Assembly: GCF_900108305.1 (NCBI RefSeq)
Contig: NZ_FNUX01000001.1
Coordinates: 186,001 to 250,000, forward strand
Origin: Nitrosomonas ureae
Lineage (GTDB): Bacteria > Pseudomonadota > Gammaproteobacteria > Burkholderiales > Nitrosomonadaceae
DNA: 64,000 nucleotides
Direction of reading: 5' to 3'
How positions within the stretch are numbered: position 1 is the first letter of the stretch; every line of letters starts with the position of its first letter. The notes below the pieces were generated by a model. It saw nothing but the letters and a program-made list of their open reading frames with translations, did not search any database and was not told the DNA's origin. Position numbers and translations under genes: made by a program. Below, in pieces: positions 20,039 through 30,116 of the stretch.

Positions 20039-21580
20039 TTAATATGTTCCGCTTTGCTTAAATTCCAGGATTGCTGCTGTCAATTCCTTTTCAGTTCCAG
20101 CATCAAGCTCTTTATTTCTCTCAATATTATCAAGAATATTTCCATGTTGGCCGCGAATATAGCTTTTCAGTGCCGACTCGAATGCCAAAGCACGAGCGAC
20201 TTCAACATCATCGAAATAGCCATTATTAATAGCAAATAAAGTAAGTGCCATATCTGAAACGCTAAGAGTCGCATATTGAGGTTGCTTCATAAGCTCAGTC
20301 GCCATTTTCCCACGCTCCAGCTGTTTGCGCGTTGCTTCATCCAAATCAGATGCAAATTGAGCAAACGCCGCTAGTTCGCGATATTGTGCTAGAGCCAAAC
20401 GTATGCCACCACCAAGCTTTTTTATCACTTTGGTTTGCGCTGCACCGCCTACACGAGAGACAGAAACACCTGCATTAATTGCCGGACGTATACCTGCATT
20501 AAACAAATCTGTTTCAAGGAAAATTTGCCCATCCGTGATAGAAATTACATTAGTTGGCACGAAAGCGGTTACGTCACCCGCTTGCGTTTCAATGATCGGC
20601 AATGCCGTTAAAGAACCTGTCTTTCCTTTTACCGCACCATTTGTTGCTTTTTCAACATAAGCCGCACTCACTCGCGCCGCTCTTTCTAACAAACGCGAAT
20701 GAAGATAAAAAACATCGCCCGGATATGCTTCACGACCCGGAGGTCGTCTCAGAAGTAAAGAAATCTGCCTATAGGCCCATGCTTGTTTAGTTAAATCATC
20801 ATAAACAATCAAAGCATCTTGACCTTTGTCTCGGAAGTACTCACCCATAGTACAACCTGAATAAGGCGCAATAAATTGCATTGCCGCTGATTCTGATGCC
20901 GTCGCTGCCACCACAATGGTATATTCCATTGCGCCATGCTCTTCAAGTTTGCGCACTACGTTTGCAATCGATGATGCTTTCTGTCCGACCGCAACATATA
21001 TACAGAGCATATCTTGACCTTTCTGATTCAGGATCGCATCAATTGCAACAGCAGTTTTACCTGTCTGACGATCACCGATGATCAATTCCCGCTGCCCCCG
21101 ACCAATCGGCACCATGGAATCCACTGACTTCAATCCAGTTTGCACTGGCTGATCAACAGATTGCCTCCATATAACACCCGGTGCAATTTTCTCAATTGGC
21201 TCCGACCTAGCGGCTGTAACAGGACCCTTTCCATCTATCGGCTGCCCCAGTGCATTCACGACACGCCCCAACAAACCTTCTCCAACTGGAACCTCGAGAA
21301 TACGCCCAGTACATTTGACTATATCACCTTCACGGATATGCTCATAGGCTCCCATAATAACTGCGCCCACTGAGTCCCTTTCAAGATTCAATGCCAGACC
21401 AAAAGTATTGCCCGGAAACTCCAACATTTCTCCTTGCATTACATCTGACAGTCCATGTATACGCACAATACCGTCTGTTACAGAAACGATAGTTCCTTGC
21501 GTACGAATCTCTGCCGTATCCGCAAGTCCCTCAATCCTTTTTTTAATCAGCTCACTGATTTCGGATGGATTTAACTGCAT
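20039..21580 (-). CDS. atpA: ATP synthase F1 alpha subunit
   Basis: A 513-residue subunit forming the alpha3-beta3 hexamer and carrying regulatory nucleotide sites. The P-loop GDRQTGKT is at residues 169-176. The alpha signature [14 protein letters not shown] is present near residue 365. Length is typical. It follows atpH after 12 bases. Confidence 0.99.
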   Translation of the reverse strand: MQLNPSEISELIKKRIEGLADTAEIRTQGTIVSVTDGIVRIHGLSDVMQGEMLEFPGNTFGLALNLERDSVGAVIMGAYEHIREGDIVKCTGRILEVPVGEGLLGRVVNALGQPIDGKGPVTAARSEPIEKIAPGVIWRQSVDQPVQTGLKSVDSMVPIGRGQRELIIGDRQTGKTAVAIDAILNQKGQDMLCIYVAVGQKASSIANVVRKLEEHGAMEYTIVVAATASESAAMQFIAPYSGCTMGEYFRDKGQDALIVYDDLTKQAWAYRQISLLLRRPPGREAYPGDVFYLHSRLLERAARVSAAYVEKATNGAVKGKTGSLTALPIIETQAGDVTAFVPTNVISITDGQIFLETDLFNAGIRPAINAGVSVSRVGGAAQTKVIKKLGGGIRLALAQYRELAAFAQFASDLDEATRKQLERGKMATELMKQPQYATLSVSDMALTLFAINNGYFDDVEVARALAFESALKSYIRGQHGNILDNIERNKELDAGTEKELTAAILEFKQSGTY

Positions 21581-21592
21581 TTAATTTAACTC

Positions 21593-22129
21593 CTAGCTTT
21601 TAAGGGCAACAGCCATGGCTTCTAGTTTCCCGCGAACTGATGCATCCAAAGTTTCATCACCAATTTCCACTTTGACACCACCTATCAATTCGGGATCAAC
21701 ACTCACTTGAGCTTCTATCTTACGATTAAACTTTCGCTCTAAATTATTAATCAATCTATCAACTTGATCGCTCTGCATTTTAAATGCACTTATGATTTTA
21801 GCCTCTAAAACACCTTCATGCTGCGCTTTTAGCTGCTCAAACAGTTGACTCACTTGAGATAACAGCAGCACACGTTTATTTTCAACCAGCAACATGATTA
21901 GATTCCGCGCATCAGCAGGGAATTTTTTTCCACCAATATCCAGAATCAATTCACTTAACTGACTAACTGATATCCGCGGATTCCCGACAAGAAGCTTCAT
22001 TTGACCATCTTCTGCTATCGAAGCCGCAAGCTGCAATATTTTTGACCATTGAGATAATTCTTTTTTTTCAACAGCGAACTTATATGCCGCTTCCGCATAC
22101 GGTCTTGCAACAGTAATTGCTTCAGCCAT
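21593..22129 (-). CDS. atpH: ATP synthase F1 delta subunit
   Basis: A 178-residue peripheral-stalk cap. The N-terminal helical domain begins ARPYAEAAYKFA and the C-terminal part contains VDPELIGGVKVEIGDETLDASVRGKL, the delta signature (quoted here as two parts: VDPELIGG and LDASVRGKL). The start overlaps the atpF stop by one base (TAATG), so translation is coupled. Confidence 0.97.
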   Translation of the reverse strand: MAEAITVARPYAEAAYKFAVEKKELSQWSKILQLAASIAEDGQMKLLVGNPRISVSQLSELILDIGGKKFPADARNLIMLLVENKRVLLLSQVSQLFEQLKAQHEGVLEAKIISAFKMQSDQVDRLINNLERKFNRKIEAQVSVDPELIGGVKVEIGDETLDASVRGKLEAMAVALKS

Positions 22130-22602
22130 TATTTTAAATCTTCCCGTATTGCAGCAAGCAGATCAGCATGCGCTTTGGCATCCACTTCGCGACGTAAAAT
22201 TTTTGCCGCTCCCGCCACTGCCAATTCCGAAACTTGCTGCCTTAGCACTTCTTTTGCACTGAAAATTTCATGCTCTATATCCGCTTTAGCACCAGCAACT
22301 ATTCGATCACCTTCCTCTTTTGCAGACTTTTTTGCCTCTTCAATAACTTCTGCGGCACGTTTCTCAGCTTGAATAATTATCTCTGAAGCACGTTGTTTCG
22401 CATCTCTCAGCACATCCGAAGAACGTTGACTGGCCAATTCCAGTTCATGACGTCCACGCTCACCAGCAGCCAAGCCGTCAGCAATCGTTTTTTGCCGTTC
22501 TTCTATTGCGCGCAACAATGGTGGCCATACATACCTGACAGTAAACCAAATGAAGACTGAAAAGGCTATCGCCTGAGAAATTAAAGTAAAGTTAATATTC
22601 AT
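22129..22602 (-). CDS. atpF: ATP synthase F0 b subunit
   Basis: 157 residues: one N-terminal membrane helix (about 6-26) with the conserved VRYVWPPL just after it, then a long charged amphipathic helix that dimerises to form the peripheral stalk. One copy only; no b-prime gene is present in the operon. Confidence 0.97.
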   Translation of the reverse strand: MNINFTLISQAIAFSVFIWFTVRYVWPPLLRAIEERQKTIADGLAAGERGRHELELASQRSSDVLRDAKQRASEIIIQAEKRAAEVIEEAKKSAKEEGDRIVAGAKADIEHEIFSAKEVLRQQVSELAVAGAAKILRREVDAKAHADLLAAIREDLK

Positions 22603-22642
22603 TACAAGCCTGTATTATCTGATCTAAACAGCAATGACATTA

Positions 22643-22927
<285 letters not shown>

Positions 22928-22968
22928 CTATAAGATTAAAAATATGCAACAACAAAAAAAACCAGAAC

Positions 22969-23778
22969 TTAATGCGATTCATGCGCCATCGACAGATACA
23001 CAACCGTCAACATCATGAAGATAAATGCTTGCAAAGTTACAATCAAGATATGGAATATCGCCCAACCCGCTCCCAATACTGCGCCAAAGATTGTACCCGA
23101 TATACCGGTTGCTGCCCACATGCCCAACAATAGGAAAATAATTTCGCCAGCGTATATATTTCCAAAAAGCCGCAGAGAGTGGGATAATGGTTTTGATACA
23201 TATTCAATAAAATTGAATAATAAATTCAATGGCCATAGCAATGGGTTTTTTCCAAATGGCGTGCAGAAAAGCTCATGCATCCAACCACCCAACCCCTTAA
23301 CCTTTACATTGAAGAAAAGCATAAGCAGCCAGATTGATAGAGCCAACGCAAAAGTTGTATTAACATCTGTTGTTGGCACTATCTTCCAATTGTGCAAACC
23401 AAATGCATGCTCCATAATCCATGCCATAATATCGATGGGCAGAATATCCATGGCATTCATCATCAAAACCCACACAAAAATTGTTAATGCTGCAGGCGCA
23501 ACAAATACATGCCGATTGCCGTGAAATGTATTCTTGACTTCATTATCAATGAACTCAACAGCCAGCTCGACAAAAGCTTGAGTCTTGGACGGCACCCCAG
23601 AAGTTGCTTTACGTACCACCAGCCATATAAATCCCAGGCTTATAACACCCAGAACAATGGATGTCACCAAGGTATCGACATGAAGAACCCAGAATGCCCC
23701 TTCCCGGACTTGCGTTGTTAAATAGGTGAGATGATGCTCAATGTATGACGTGGGTGTAAGTTCTGTATCGGATGCCAT
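22969..23778 (-). CDS. atpB: ATP synthase F0 a subunit
   Basis: A 269-residue membrane subunit forming the proton half-channels. The essential Arg is in [15 protein letters not shown] at about residues 199-213, and conserved late-helix residues occur in [14 protein letters not shown]. The C-terminus ends MAHESH. It follows atpI by 24 bases. Confidence 0.98.
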   Translation of the reverse strand: MASDTELTPTSYIEHHLTYLTTQVREGAFWVLHVDTLVTSIVLGVISLGFIWLVVRKATSGVPSKTQAFVELAVEFIDNEVKNTFHGNRHVFVAPAALTIFVWVLMMNAMDILPIDIMAWIMEHAFGLHNWKIVPTTDVNTTFALALSIWLLMLFFNVKVKGLGGWMHELFCTPFGKNPLLWPLNLLFNFIEYVSKPLSHSLRLFGNIYAGEIIFLLLGMWAATGISGTIFGAVLGAGWAIFHILIVTLQAFIFMMLTVVYLSMAHESH

Positions 23779-23802
23779 GTGCTGCCTGCTTTACTTATGA
23801 AT

Positions 23803-24186
23803 TTATCTTATCTTCTTAGTATTGTCTGCTACGAATAACACCATGCTATAAACCAAAACCATGAGAATGAACGTTCCAATAAATACAAGCGCATTAACGC
23901 TTGCATAAAACTTGAATACCATCCATAACAAGCCAACTATTAATATTATTTTAGCCGCCTCGGCTCTTAGCGCAGTTCTAATCGCATCGCCTGCCGTATA
24001 TCCTTGATGACGCGATACAATTAATGCAAATACTGCTGATGAAATTACGCTTATCCCTCCACCCAGCATCGCTGAAATTGCGCCGTGCTTGCCAAGAGCA
24101 AGCAAAAAGACAATTACTAACGCAAATGTAACCAGCAATTGCACAAGCAGAACAACCCTAAGCGATCTACTCTTTATCCAAGACAT
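23803..24186 (-). CDS. atpI: ATP synthase assembly protein I
   Basis: 127 residues with four membrane helices, typical of AtpI (assembly/insertion of the c-ring). Low sequence conservation is normal for this subunit; the identification rests on topology and its place before atpB. AGG lies upstream of the start, and a strong promoter is located about 52 bases before it. Confidence 0.88.
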   Translation of the reverse strand: MSWIKSRSLRVVLLVQLLVTFALVIVFLLALGKHGAISAMLGGGISVISSAVFALIVSRHQGYTAGDAIRTALRAEAAKIILIVGLLWMVFKFYASVNALVFIGTFILMVLVYSMVLFVADNTKKIR

Positions 24187-24237
24187 TCTTTACCTGCCCT
24201 TGGAACAGACAGCATATCTGCACTTAAAAAAGGCGCA

Positions 24238-24266
24238 ACTATAGCCTAATTGTCCCCTTCAGTCAA
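24238..24266 (-). promoter_or_regulatory. Sigma-70 promoter of the atp operon
   Basis: Read on the minus strand: TTGACT (24266-24261), 17-base spacer, TATAGT (24243-24238). Each hexamer differs from consensus by one base and the spacing is ideal. Transcription would begin near 24231, about 45 bases before the atpI start. Confidence 0.75.
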
Positions 24267-24352
24267 CGCAAACTCGCATTTAACTTTTATGATGTATACG
24301 ATTATTACGCTTCTTTTTTTACCAGGCATCAAGCAAACCCTACACCGCACCG

Positions 24353-25534
24353 CTATTCATGTTTTTCAAAGATTGCCGCAATCCCTTGACCGCCTCCAAT
24401 GCACATAGTTACCAATGCATAGCGCCCACCAGTGCGCTGCAATTCATGCAGCGCCTTGATTGTTAAAATACAACCTGTCGCACCTATCGGGTGGCCTAAT
24501 GCCACCGCCCCTCCATTCGGATTAGTTTTGTCCGGATCAAATTGCAATTCTTTTGCGACCGCACAAGCTTGTACAGCAAATGCTTCATTGGACTCAATTA
24601 CATCCAGCTCAGCTAGCTTGATATTTGCACGCTGCAATGCCATTTGCACAGCGGGTACCGGTCCGATGCCCATAAATTTAGGATCTACACCGGCATGACC
24701 ATAGGCAACCAACCGCGCCATCGGTTTTAAACCCATTTTCCGTGCCGCATCACTCTCCATCAAAACCACTGCAGCTGCACTATCGTTTATACCGGAGGCA
24801 TTACCTGCGGTTACCGTGCCCTCTTTTTTAAAAATAGATCGAAGCTTGCCCAAACTCTCTAAACTCGCATCTTCACGAGGATGCTCATCAGTATCAAAAA
24901 AAATTGTTTTTTTACCGACAACTATTTCAACAGGCAATATTTGCTCTTTGAAATAGCCATTATTAATCGCATGCAAGGCACGACGATGACTTTCCAGTGC
25001 AAATGCATCTTGCTCCGCTCTGCTAATTTGCCATTTTTCTGCAATATTCTCGGCTGTGACTCCCATATGCACGAGATCGAATGGATCAGTAAGTGCACCA
25101 ACCATCATGTCCACGGTATCTCCGTTATTCATGCGCTGCCCCCAACGCAATGCCGGCAATAAATAACCACCTCGACTCATGGATTCCGCACCGCCCGCGA
25201 CTGCCACATCAGTATCATTAAGCATAATACTTTGGCTGGCCGAAATAATGGCTTGCAAACCGCTCCCGCACAAACGATTAACTGCCAGCGCCGAAGTATG
25301 TTGCGACAAGCCGCCATTGATACAGGCCACACGTGCCAGATACATATCGCGCGATTCTCCGTGAATCACATTACCAAAAATCAGATGCCCAACATCATTA
25401 GGATCAATTTTTGCTCGCAATACGGCTTCTCGCACTACTTTTGCCGCTAGATCAGCCGGAGCAATCTGCCGCAATGAACCACCATAATCACCTATGGCTG
25501 TTCGTACCCCACTTAAAACCACTACATTTCTCAT
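24353..25534 (-). CDS. Acetyl-CoA C-acetyltransferase (thiolase II)
   Basis: 393 residues. It condenses two acetyl-CoA to acetoacetyl-CoA or runs in reverse. The nucleophilic Cys89 lies in NRLCGSGLQ, the His is in GGAVALGHPIGATG and the second catalytic Cys in MCIGGGQG. The frame is open to 25606, but the start at 25534 (MRNVVVLSG) is supported by AAGGA and by family length. Neighbours give no hint of polyhydroxybutyrate genes (no phaB or phaC here), so biosynthetic and degradative roles stay open. Confidence 0.93.
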   Translation of the reverse strand: MRNVVVLSGVRTAIGDYGGSLRQIAPADLAAKVVREAVLRAKIDPNDVGHLIFGNVIHGESRDMYLARVACINGGLSQHTSALAVNRLCGSGLQAIISASQSIMLNDTDVAVAGGAESMSRGGYLLPALRWGQRMNNGDTVDMMVGALTDPFDLVHMGVTAENIAEKWQISRAEQDAFALESHRRALHAINNGYFKEQILPVEIVVGKKTIFFDTDEHPREDASLESLGKLRSIFKKEGTVTAGNASGINDSAAAVVLMESDAARKMGLKPMARLVAYGHAGVDPKFMGIGPVPAVQMALQRANIKLAELDVIESNEAFAVQACAVAKELQFDPDKTNPNGGAVALGHPIGATGCILTIKALHELQRTGGRYALVTMCIGGGQGIAAIFEKHE

Positions 25535-25877
25535 GTATTTTCCTTGGTTAAAACGCACAGAGCAGTCATAATTCAGTACAACGATTATTTGGGTAGCAAC
25601 CCCCATAGCAAACGATAGCTTGCAATAACTTCAAGAATGAAATTGCAAATACCGACGGGCCGACTTCTATTATAATAATAGTGGCACATTTAGCATCATC
25701 TATGCATGCCCCTCGCCCCGGTTCCTGGTTTTAACTCTTACTCCTAACCTATTAACATACATTGCATGGATTATGTCGTTTTGCCAATAATTAGCGTATC
25801 ATAAGCTTCCAATAAATTAGGTATAATCAGCTTGGCTTCTTGGCGCGTACGATTAATTCGCTCCAATCCGGTTTCTT
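25535..25877. other. Divergent intergenic region between thiolase and the exported-protein gene
   Basis: A gap of 343 bases between divergent genes. A tataat hexamer at 25822-25827 on the plus strand would give a ~45-base leader for the gene at 25878, but no matching -35 is seen. A small AT-only palindrome occurs near 25665. No gene is apparent. Confidence 0.4.
25822..25827 (+). promoter_or_regulatory. Possible -10 box upstream of the exported-protein/miaB genes
   Basis: An exact TATAAT placed 50 bases before the start codon at 25878. No consensus -35 is found 16-18 bases upstream, so this is only a candidate. Confidence 0.3.
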
Positions 25878-26222
25878 ATGAACAAAACTCGGGGAATATC
25901 TCTACTACTGATAACTGTATTGATGGCAATGTCACCATCAATATTTAGTCAGCAAACCAGAAAATTTCCTGTCAATAGTCAACTAGGGAATTTAACCGCC
26001 GTTTCCTTTCCTTTATTCGTTATTAATAACCAGCAAATGCAAATAGGACCAGGCGGACAAATCCGAGGGATAGATAATTTGATCATTTTACCCAATGCCG
26101 CGAACTATGTTGGCCTCGTCCGTTATCAGTTGGATATTATGGGAAATCTGCATCGCGTTTGGATTTTGACCCCGGAAGAAGCCAAGGAAGCTGAAAACCA
26201 AGGACAGCAAATACCTCGATAA
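25878..26222 (+). CDS. Exported protein of unknown function, upstream of miaB
   Basis: 114 residues with a signal peptide (about 1-24, cut after SIFSQQ) and a small beta-rich domain containing QIGPGGQIRGIDNLIIL and a C-terminal VWILTPEEAKEA. Proteins of this general shape occur upstream of miaB in other betaproteobacteria; no function is known to me. It probably shares a transcript with miaB, 33 bases downstream. Confidence 0.8.
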   Translation: MNKTRGISLLLITVLMAMSPSIFSQQTRKFPVNSQLGNLTAVSFPLFVINNQQMQIGPGGQIRGIDNLIILPNAANYVGLVRYQLDIMGNLHRVWILTPEEAKEAENQGQQIPR

Positions 26223-26255
26223 CACGTAACCTTTTTACACTTCAAGAGCCAATCC

Positions 26256-27584
26256 GTGAGCAATAAACTTTATATCAAAACCTTTGGATGCCAAATGAAC
26301 GAGTACGACTCGGAAAAAATGGCTGATGTGCTGCATGCCGCTTATGGCATGGAATCGACCAATGACCCGGCTGAAGCTGATATGATATTATTCAATACCT
26401 GCTCTGTGCGCGAGAAAGCACAAGAAAAAGTATTCCATGACCTTGGGCGGGTACGGCACTTGAAAGAACGCAATCCTGATTTGTTGATCGGGGTGGGTGG
26501 ATGTGTCGCCAGCCAGGAAGGCAAAGCGATTGTCAGCCGAGCGCCATTTGTCGACATCGTATTTGGTCCGCAAACCTTGCACCGATTGCCGCAACTCATA
26601 GAAACACGCAAAGCAACCGGGCGCTCGCAAGTTGATATCTCTTTTCCTGAGATAGAAAAATTCGACCATCTACCTCCTGCCCGCACTGAAGGTGTCACAG
26701 CGTTTGTCTCAATCATGGAAGGTTGCAGCAAATACTGTAGTTTCTGCGTGGTTCCTTACACGCGAGGCGAAGAAGTTTCCCGCCCGCTGGATGATGTACT
26801 GACAGAAATCGCCGTACTTGCCGATCAGGGCATTAAAGAAATCACTTTGCTAGGACAGAATGTCAATGCTTACCTGGGGATGATGACTGATGGTGAAATT
26901 GCTGATTTCGCCTTGCTACTCGAGTACCTTCATGAAATACCAGGAATTGAGCGCATCCGCTACACGACATCTCATCCTAAAGAGTTTACTACGCGCCTGA
27001 TTCAGACTTACAACCAGTTACCCAAGCTGGTCAATCACTTGCATCTGCCGGTGCAATCCGGCTCTGACCGTATACTGGCGGCCATGAAACGAGGTTATAG
27101 CGTATTGGAATACAAATCCATTATCAGGAAGCTGCGAACTATACGTCCAGATATTTCATTATCATCAGATTTCATTGTTGGCTTCCCCGGAGAAACCGAG
27201 GCGGATTTCCAAGCAACGCTGAAGCTGGTCGAAGAGATGAATTTTGACGATTCATACAGTTTCGTATACAGTCCTCGCCCCGGTACGCCCGCAGCCGACT
27301 TACCCGATGATTTGCCACAGGAAAAGAAACTGGAACGGCTGCATCGCTTACAAGCGCAGTTGAGTTTGCAATCCCGCAAAATCAGCCTGCAAATGATCGG
27401 CACGGTTCAGCGAGTGTTGCTGGAAGGTGCATCTAAAAAGAACCTCGATGAACTGAGTGGGCGCACGGATAACAACCGTGTCGTCAATTTAGCCGGCAAT
27501 TCTGAATTGATTGGGCAATTTGTCAACGTACTGATCACTGAAGCCCGCGCGCATTCTCTGCGCGGAGATCTCGTATATGAATAA
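26256..27584 (+). CDS. miaB: tRNA-2-methylthio-N6-dimethylallyladenosine synthase (GTG start)
   Basis: A 442-residue radical-SAM methylthiotransferase acting on i6A37 of tRNA. The N-terminal UPF0004 domain holds cluster ligands Cys12, Cys49 and Cys83; the radical-SAM cluster ligands are Cys157, Cys161 and Cys164 (CSKYCSFC). A C-terminal TRAM domain (about 375-440) binds RNA. GTG start with a weak ribosome-binding site. Confidence 0.97.
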   Translation: MSNKLYIKTFGCQMNEYDSEKMADVLHAAYGMESTNDPAEADMILFNTCSVREKAQEKVFHDLGRVRHLKERNPDLLIGVGGCVASQEGKAIVSRAPFVDIVFGPQTLHRLPQLIETRKATGRSQVDISFPEIEKFDHLPPARTEGVTAFVSIMEGCSKYCSFCVVPYTRGEEVSRPLDDVLTEIAVLADQGIKEITLLGQNVNAYLGMMTDGEIADFALLLEYLHEIPGIERIRYTTSHPKEFTTRLIQTYNQLPKLVNHLHLPVQSGSDRILAAMKRGYSVLEYKSIIRKLRTIRPDISLSSDFIVGFPGETEADFQATLKLVEEMNFDDSYSFVYSPRPGTPAADLPDDLPQEKKLERLHRLQAQLSLQSRKISLQMIGTVQRVLLEGASKKNLDELSGRTDNNRVVNLAGNSELIGQFVNVLITEARAHSLRGDLVYE

Positions 27585-27667
27585 ACATATATCCATAGCA
27601 TGAGTTTTACTTGCAAAGTATCCCGTGCGCTGCGAAAATCATCCTATCAAAACAGCATTCTCCGACA

Positions 27668-28666
27668 TTGAAACCAACTCCCTTAGAAATTTCTTTTACA
27701 CCCACCGACAACCAACGCCTTGCCAATCTGTGCGGTGCGCTGGATGAAAATTTAAAACAAGTTGAAACTGCGCTGGATGTCACCATTTCCCGGCGTGGCG
27801 AACACTTCAGCTTATCGGGCAAATCCGGTCAAACAAAGCTTGCGGCAAAAGTGCTGCGCAATTTTTACAACCAATCACAACACCACTTAAGCCTGGAGCA
27901 TATTCAACTCGGCTTGATCGAAGCGATGAATCCACATTACACAACGGAGGACGACAGTGTCACCGCCGATAGTACCGGCATTGCACAACCAGAAACATCC
28001 GGGCTGCTGACACGCCGCACCAATTTATATGGCCGAACACCGCATCAAATTCAATATCTGCAGCAAATTCAGGAGCACGACATCACCTTCGCCATCGGTC
28101 CCGCCGGTACCGGAAAAACTTATCTAGCGGTAGCCAGCGCAGTCGATGCACTTGAACGCGGCCTGGTATCCCGCTTGATTCTGGTTCGCCCGGCTGTTGA
28201 GGCTGGTGAACGTTTAGGTTTTTTACCCGGTGATATGACTCAAAAGGTCGATCCGTATTTACGTCCGCTGTATGATGCGCTATATGATTTAATGGGCTTT
28301 GATAAGACAAGCAAACAATTTGAGCGCAATACCATCGAAATCGCGCCACTGGCTTTTATGCGTGGACGCACGCTGAATCAGTCATTCATTATTCTGGATG
28401 AGGCGCAAAACACTACACCGGAACAAATGAAAATGTTTCTAACTCGCATGGGGCTTGGCTCAAAAGCAGTCATCACCGGCGATATCACACAAATTGATCT
28501 GCCAAAACACCAGAAAAGCGGTTTAATCGAGGCCCAGCACATTCTAAAAAACATACGCGGCATCGCCTTTACCCATTTTCTGTCTGAAGATGTAGTAAGG
28601 CATCCGCTCGTTCAACGCATTGTCACCGCCTATGAAAAGCACGGCAAACAAACCCGGCAATCCTGA
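27668..28666 (+). CDS. PhoH family ATPase (YbeZ type)
   Basis: 332 residues from a TTG at 27668, giving the N-terminus (M)KPTPLEISFTP. No ATG is available before the conserved domain; another in-frame TTG at 27611 would add 19 residues. The P-loop GPAGTGKT is at about residues 144-151, and FIILDEAQN is the Walker B motif near 255. YbeZ partners YbeY in rRNA maturation and ribosome quality control, and its gene here directly precedes ybeY, as is usual. Confidence 0.93.
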   Translation: MKPTPLEISFTPTDNQRLANLCGALDENLKQVETALDVTISRRGEHFSLSGKSGQTKLAAKVLRNFYNQSQHHLSLEHIQLGLIEAMNPHYTTEDDSVTADSTGIAQPETSGLLTRRTNLYGRTPHQIQYLQQIQEHDITFAIGPAGTGKTYLAVASAVDALERGLVSRLILVRPAVEAGERLGFLPGDMTQKVDPYLRPLYDALYDLMGFDKTSKQFERNTIEIAPLAFMRGRTLNQSFIILDEAQNTTPEQMKMFLTRMGLGSKAVITGDITQIDLPKHQKSGLIEAQHILKNIRGIAFTHFLSEDVVRHPLVQRIVTAYEKHGKQTRQS

Positions 28667-28700
28667 TCATCTTGTACAGAAAACAAATTCATTCAGGCTG

Positions 28701-29141
28701 ATGGTGCAATACGCAACAGAATGCACAACAGTACCCAGCCGACCGCAATTTCGCCGTTGGACCAAAGTTGCATTGATGCAAGAAGCCGAGGTTGTTTTAC
28801 GGCTCGTCGATGAAAATGAAGGACGAGAGCTTAATCAGCAATTTCGTAATAAAAATTACGCCACTAACGTGCTAACCTTTGTTTATGACGATGCAAAGCC
28901 TTTAACGGGCGATATCATACTATGCGCGCCTGTAATTAACGAAGAGGCGCAACAACAGGACAAAAACCTAATGGCGCATTACGCCCATTTAACCATTCAT
29001 GGCCTGTTACATTTACAAGGCTATGATCACATTGAAGATTCAGATGCTGCATCAATGGAACAATTGGAAATACAAATATTGACCAAACTTGGTTTTACAA
29101 ACCCTTATCTGGAATATGGCAATGCAAATTTTGTGTCATAG
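28701..29141 (+). CDS. ybeY: Endoribonuclease YbeY
   Basis: 146 residues from ATG 28701 (MVQYATECT), chosen because the sequence resembles the family from there on. Starts at 28632 or 28620, inside the end of phoH, are possible. The metal-binding motif is HLTIHGLLHLQGYDH, with the spacing H-x3-H-x5-x-YDH usual for this enzyme. YbeY takes part in 16S rRNA 3' end maturation. Confidence 0.93.
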   Translation: MVQYATECTTVPSRPQFRRWTKVALMQEAEVVLRLVDENEGRELNQQFRNKNYATNVLTFVYDDAKPLTGDIILCAPVINEEAQQQDKNLMAHYAHLTIHGLLHLQGYDHIEDSDAASMEQLEIQILTKLGFTNPYLEYGNANFVS

Positions 29142-29227
29142 TCCTGTAATACTCTTATCCCCGCGAAGCTGCCAAAGAAAATTTCTGCTTCATTTTTTTT
29201 TCACATCCACTGGATTTCAAATACATC

Positions 29228-30076
29228 ATGGACGAACCCCCACCTAAAAGCGGTTGGTTGGAGCGATTAAGCGCAATGCTCATCCGCAAACCGGAGGATC
29301 GCGAACAACTGATCACACTGTTGCACTCTGCTTTTGAGCGCAATTTACTCGATTCCGATGCACTCAGCATGATCGAAGGCGTCATGCAGGTTTCCGAAAT
29401 GCAGGCACGCGATATCATGGTGCCATGCTCGCAAATGGATGTTGTCGACATCAGCAAGAAACCGGAGCAATTCATTCCATTTGTCATTGAAGCCGCGCAT
29501 TCCCGTTTTCCGGTTACAGAAGGCTGCGAAGATGAAATTATCGGTATTCTGTTGGCCAAGGATTTACTGCGCTATTACGCCGATCCGGAAGAATTCAATA
29601 TCCGCGGCATGTTGCGTCCGGCTGTATTCATCCCCGAATCCAAGCGGCTCAATATCCTGCTTAAGGAATTCCGCAGTAATCGCAATCACATGGCCATCGT
29701 CGTAAATGAATACGGAGGGGTGGCCGGCCTGGTGACGATTGAAGATGTACTCGAACAGATCGTGGGAGAAATTGAAGACGAATACGACTTTGATGATGAG
29801 GAAGATAACATCGTCATGGAGTCGGATGGACTATACCGTGTCAAGGCAATCACCGAGATTGACAGCTTCAACGAAGTACTTGGCGCGCACTTCAGCAACG
29901 AAGATTTCGATACCATAGGCGGGCTGGTACTCAACAAATTTGGCCGCTTGCCTAATCGCGGCGAAACTGTCGTGATCGGTCACTTTACATTCACCGTGCA
30001 ACGGGTTGATAGCCGCCGCTTGCACGTTCTTAAAGTGGAAAAACTTGCAGCAGAGGCAGAAATACCTGCAGAATAA
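29228..30076 (+). CDS. CorC/HlyC family CBS-domain protein
   Basis: 282 residues: two CBS domains (about 60-180) followed by a transporter-associated domain (about 195-272) with FDTIGGLVLNKFGRLPNRGE. Such proteins are linked to magnesium/cobalt homeostasis and follow ybeY in many proteobacteria. The apolipoprotein N-acyltransferase gene that often comes next is not present here; recJ follows instead. Confidence 0.92.
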   Translation: MDEPPPKSGWLERLSAMLIRKPEDREQLITLLHSAFERNLLDSDALSMIEGVMQVSEMQARDIMVPCSQMDVVDISKKPEQFIPFVIEAAHSRFPVTEGCEDEIIGILLAKDLLRYYADPEEFNIRGMLRPAVFIPESKRLNILLKEFRSNRNHMAIVVNEYGGVAGLVTIEDVLEQIVGEIEDEYDFDDEEDNIVMESDGLYRVKAITEIDSFNEVLGAHFSNEDFDTIGGLVLNKFGRLPNRGETVVIGHFTFTVQRVDSRRLHVLKVEKLAAEAEIPAE

Positions 30077-30116
30077 ATTCGTTCTTAAATTTTGCGCACT
30101 ATTACTTCTTCGATAC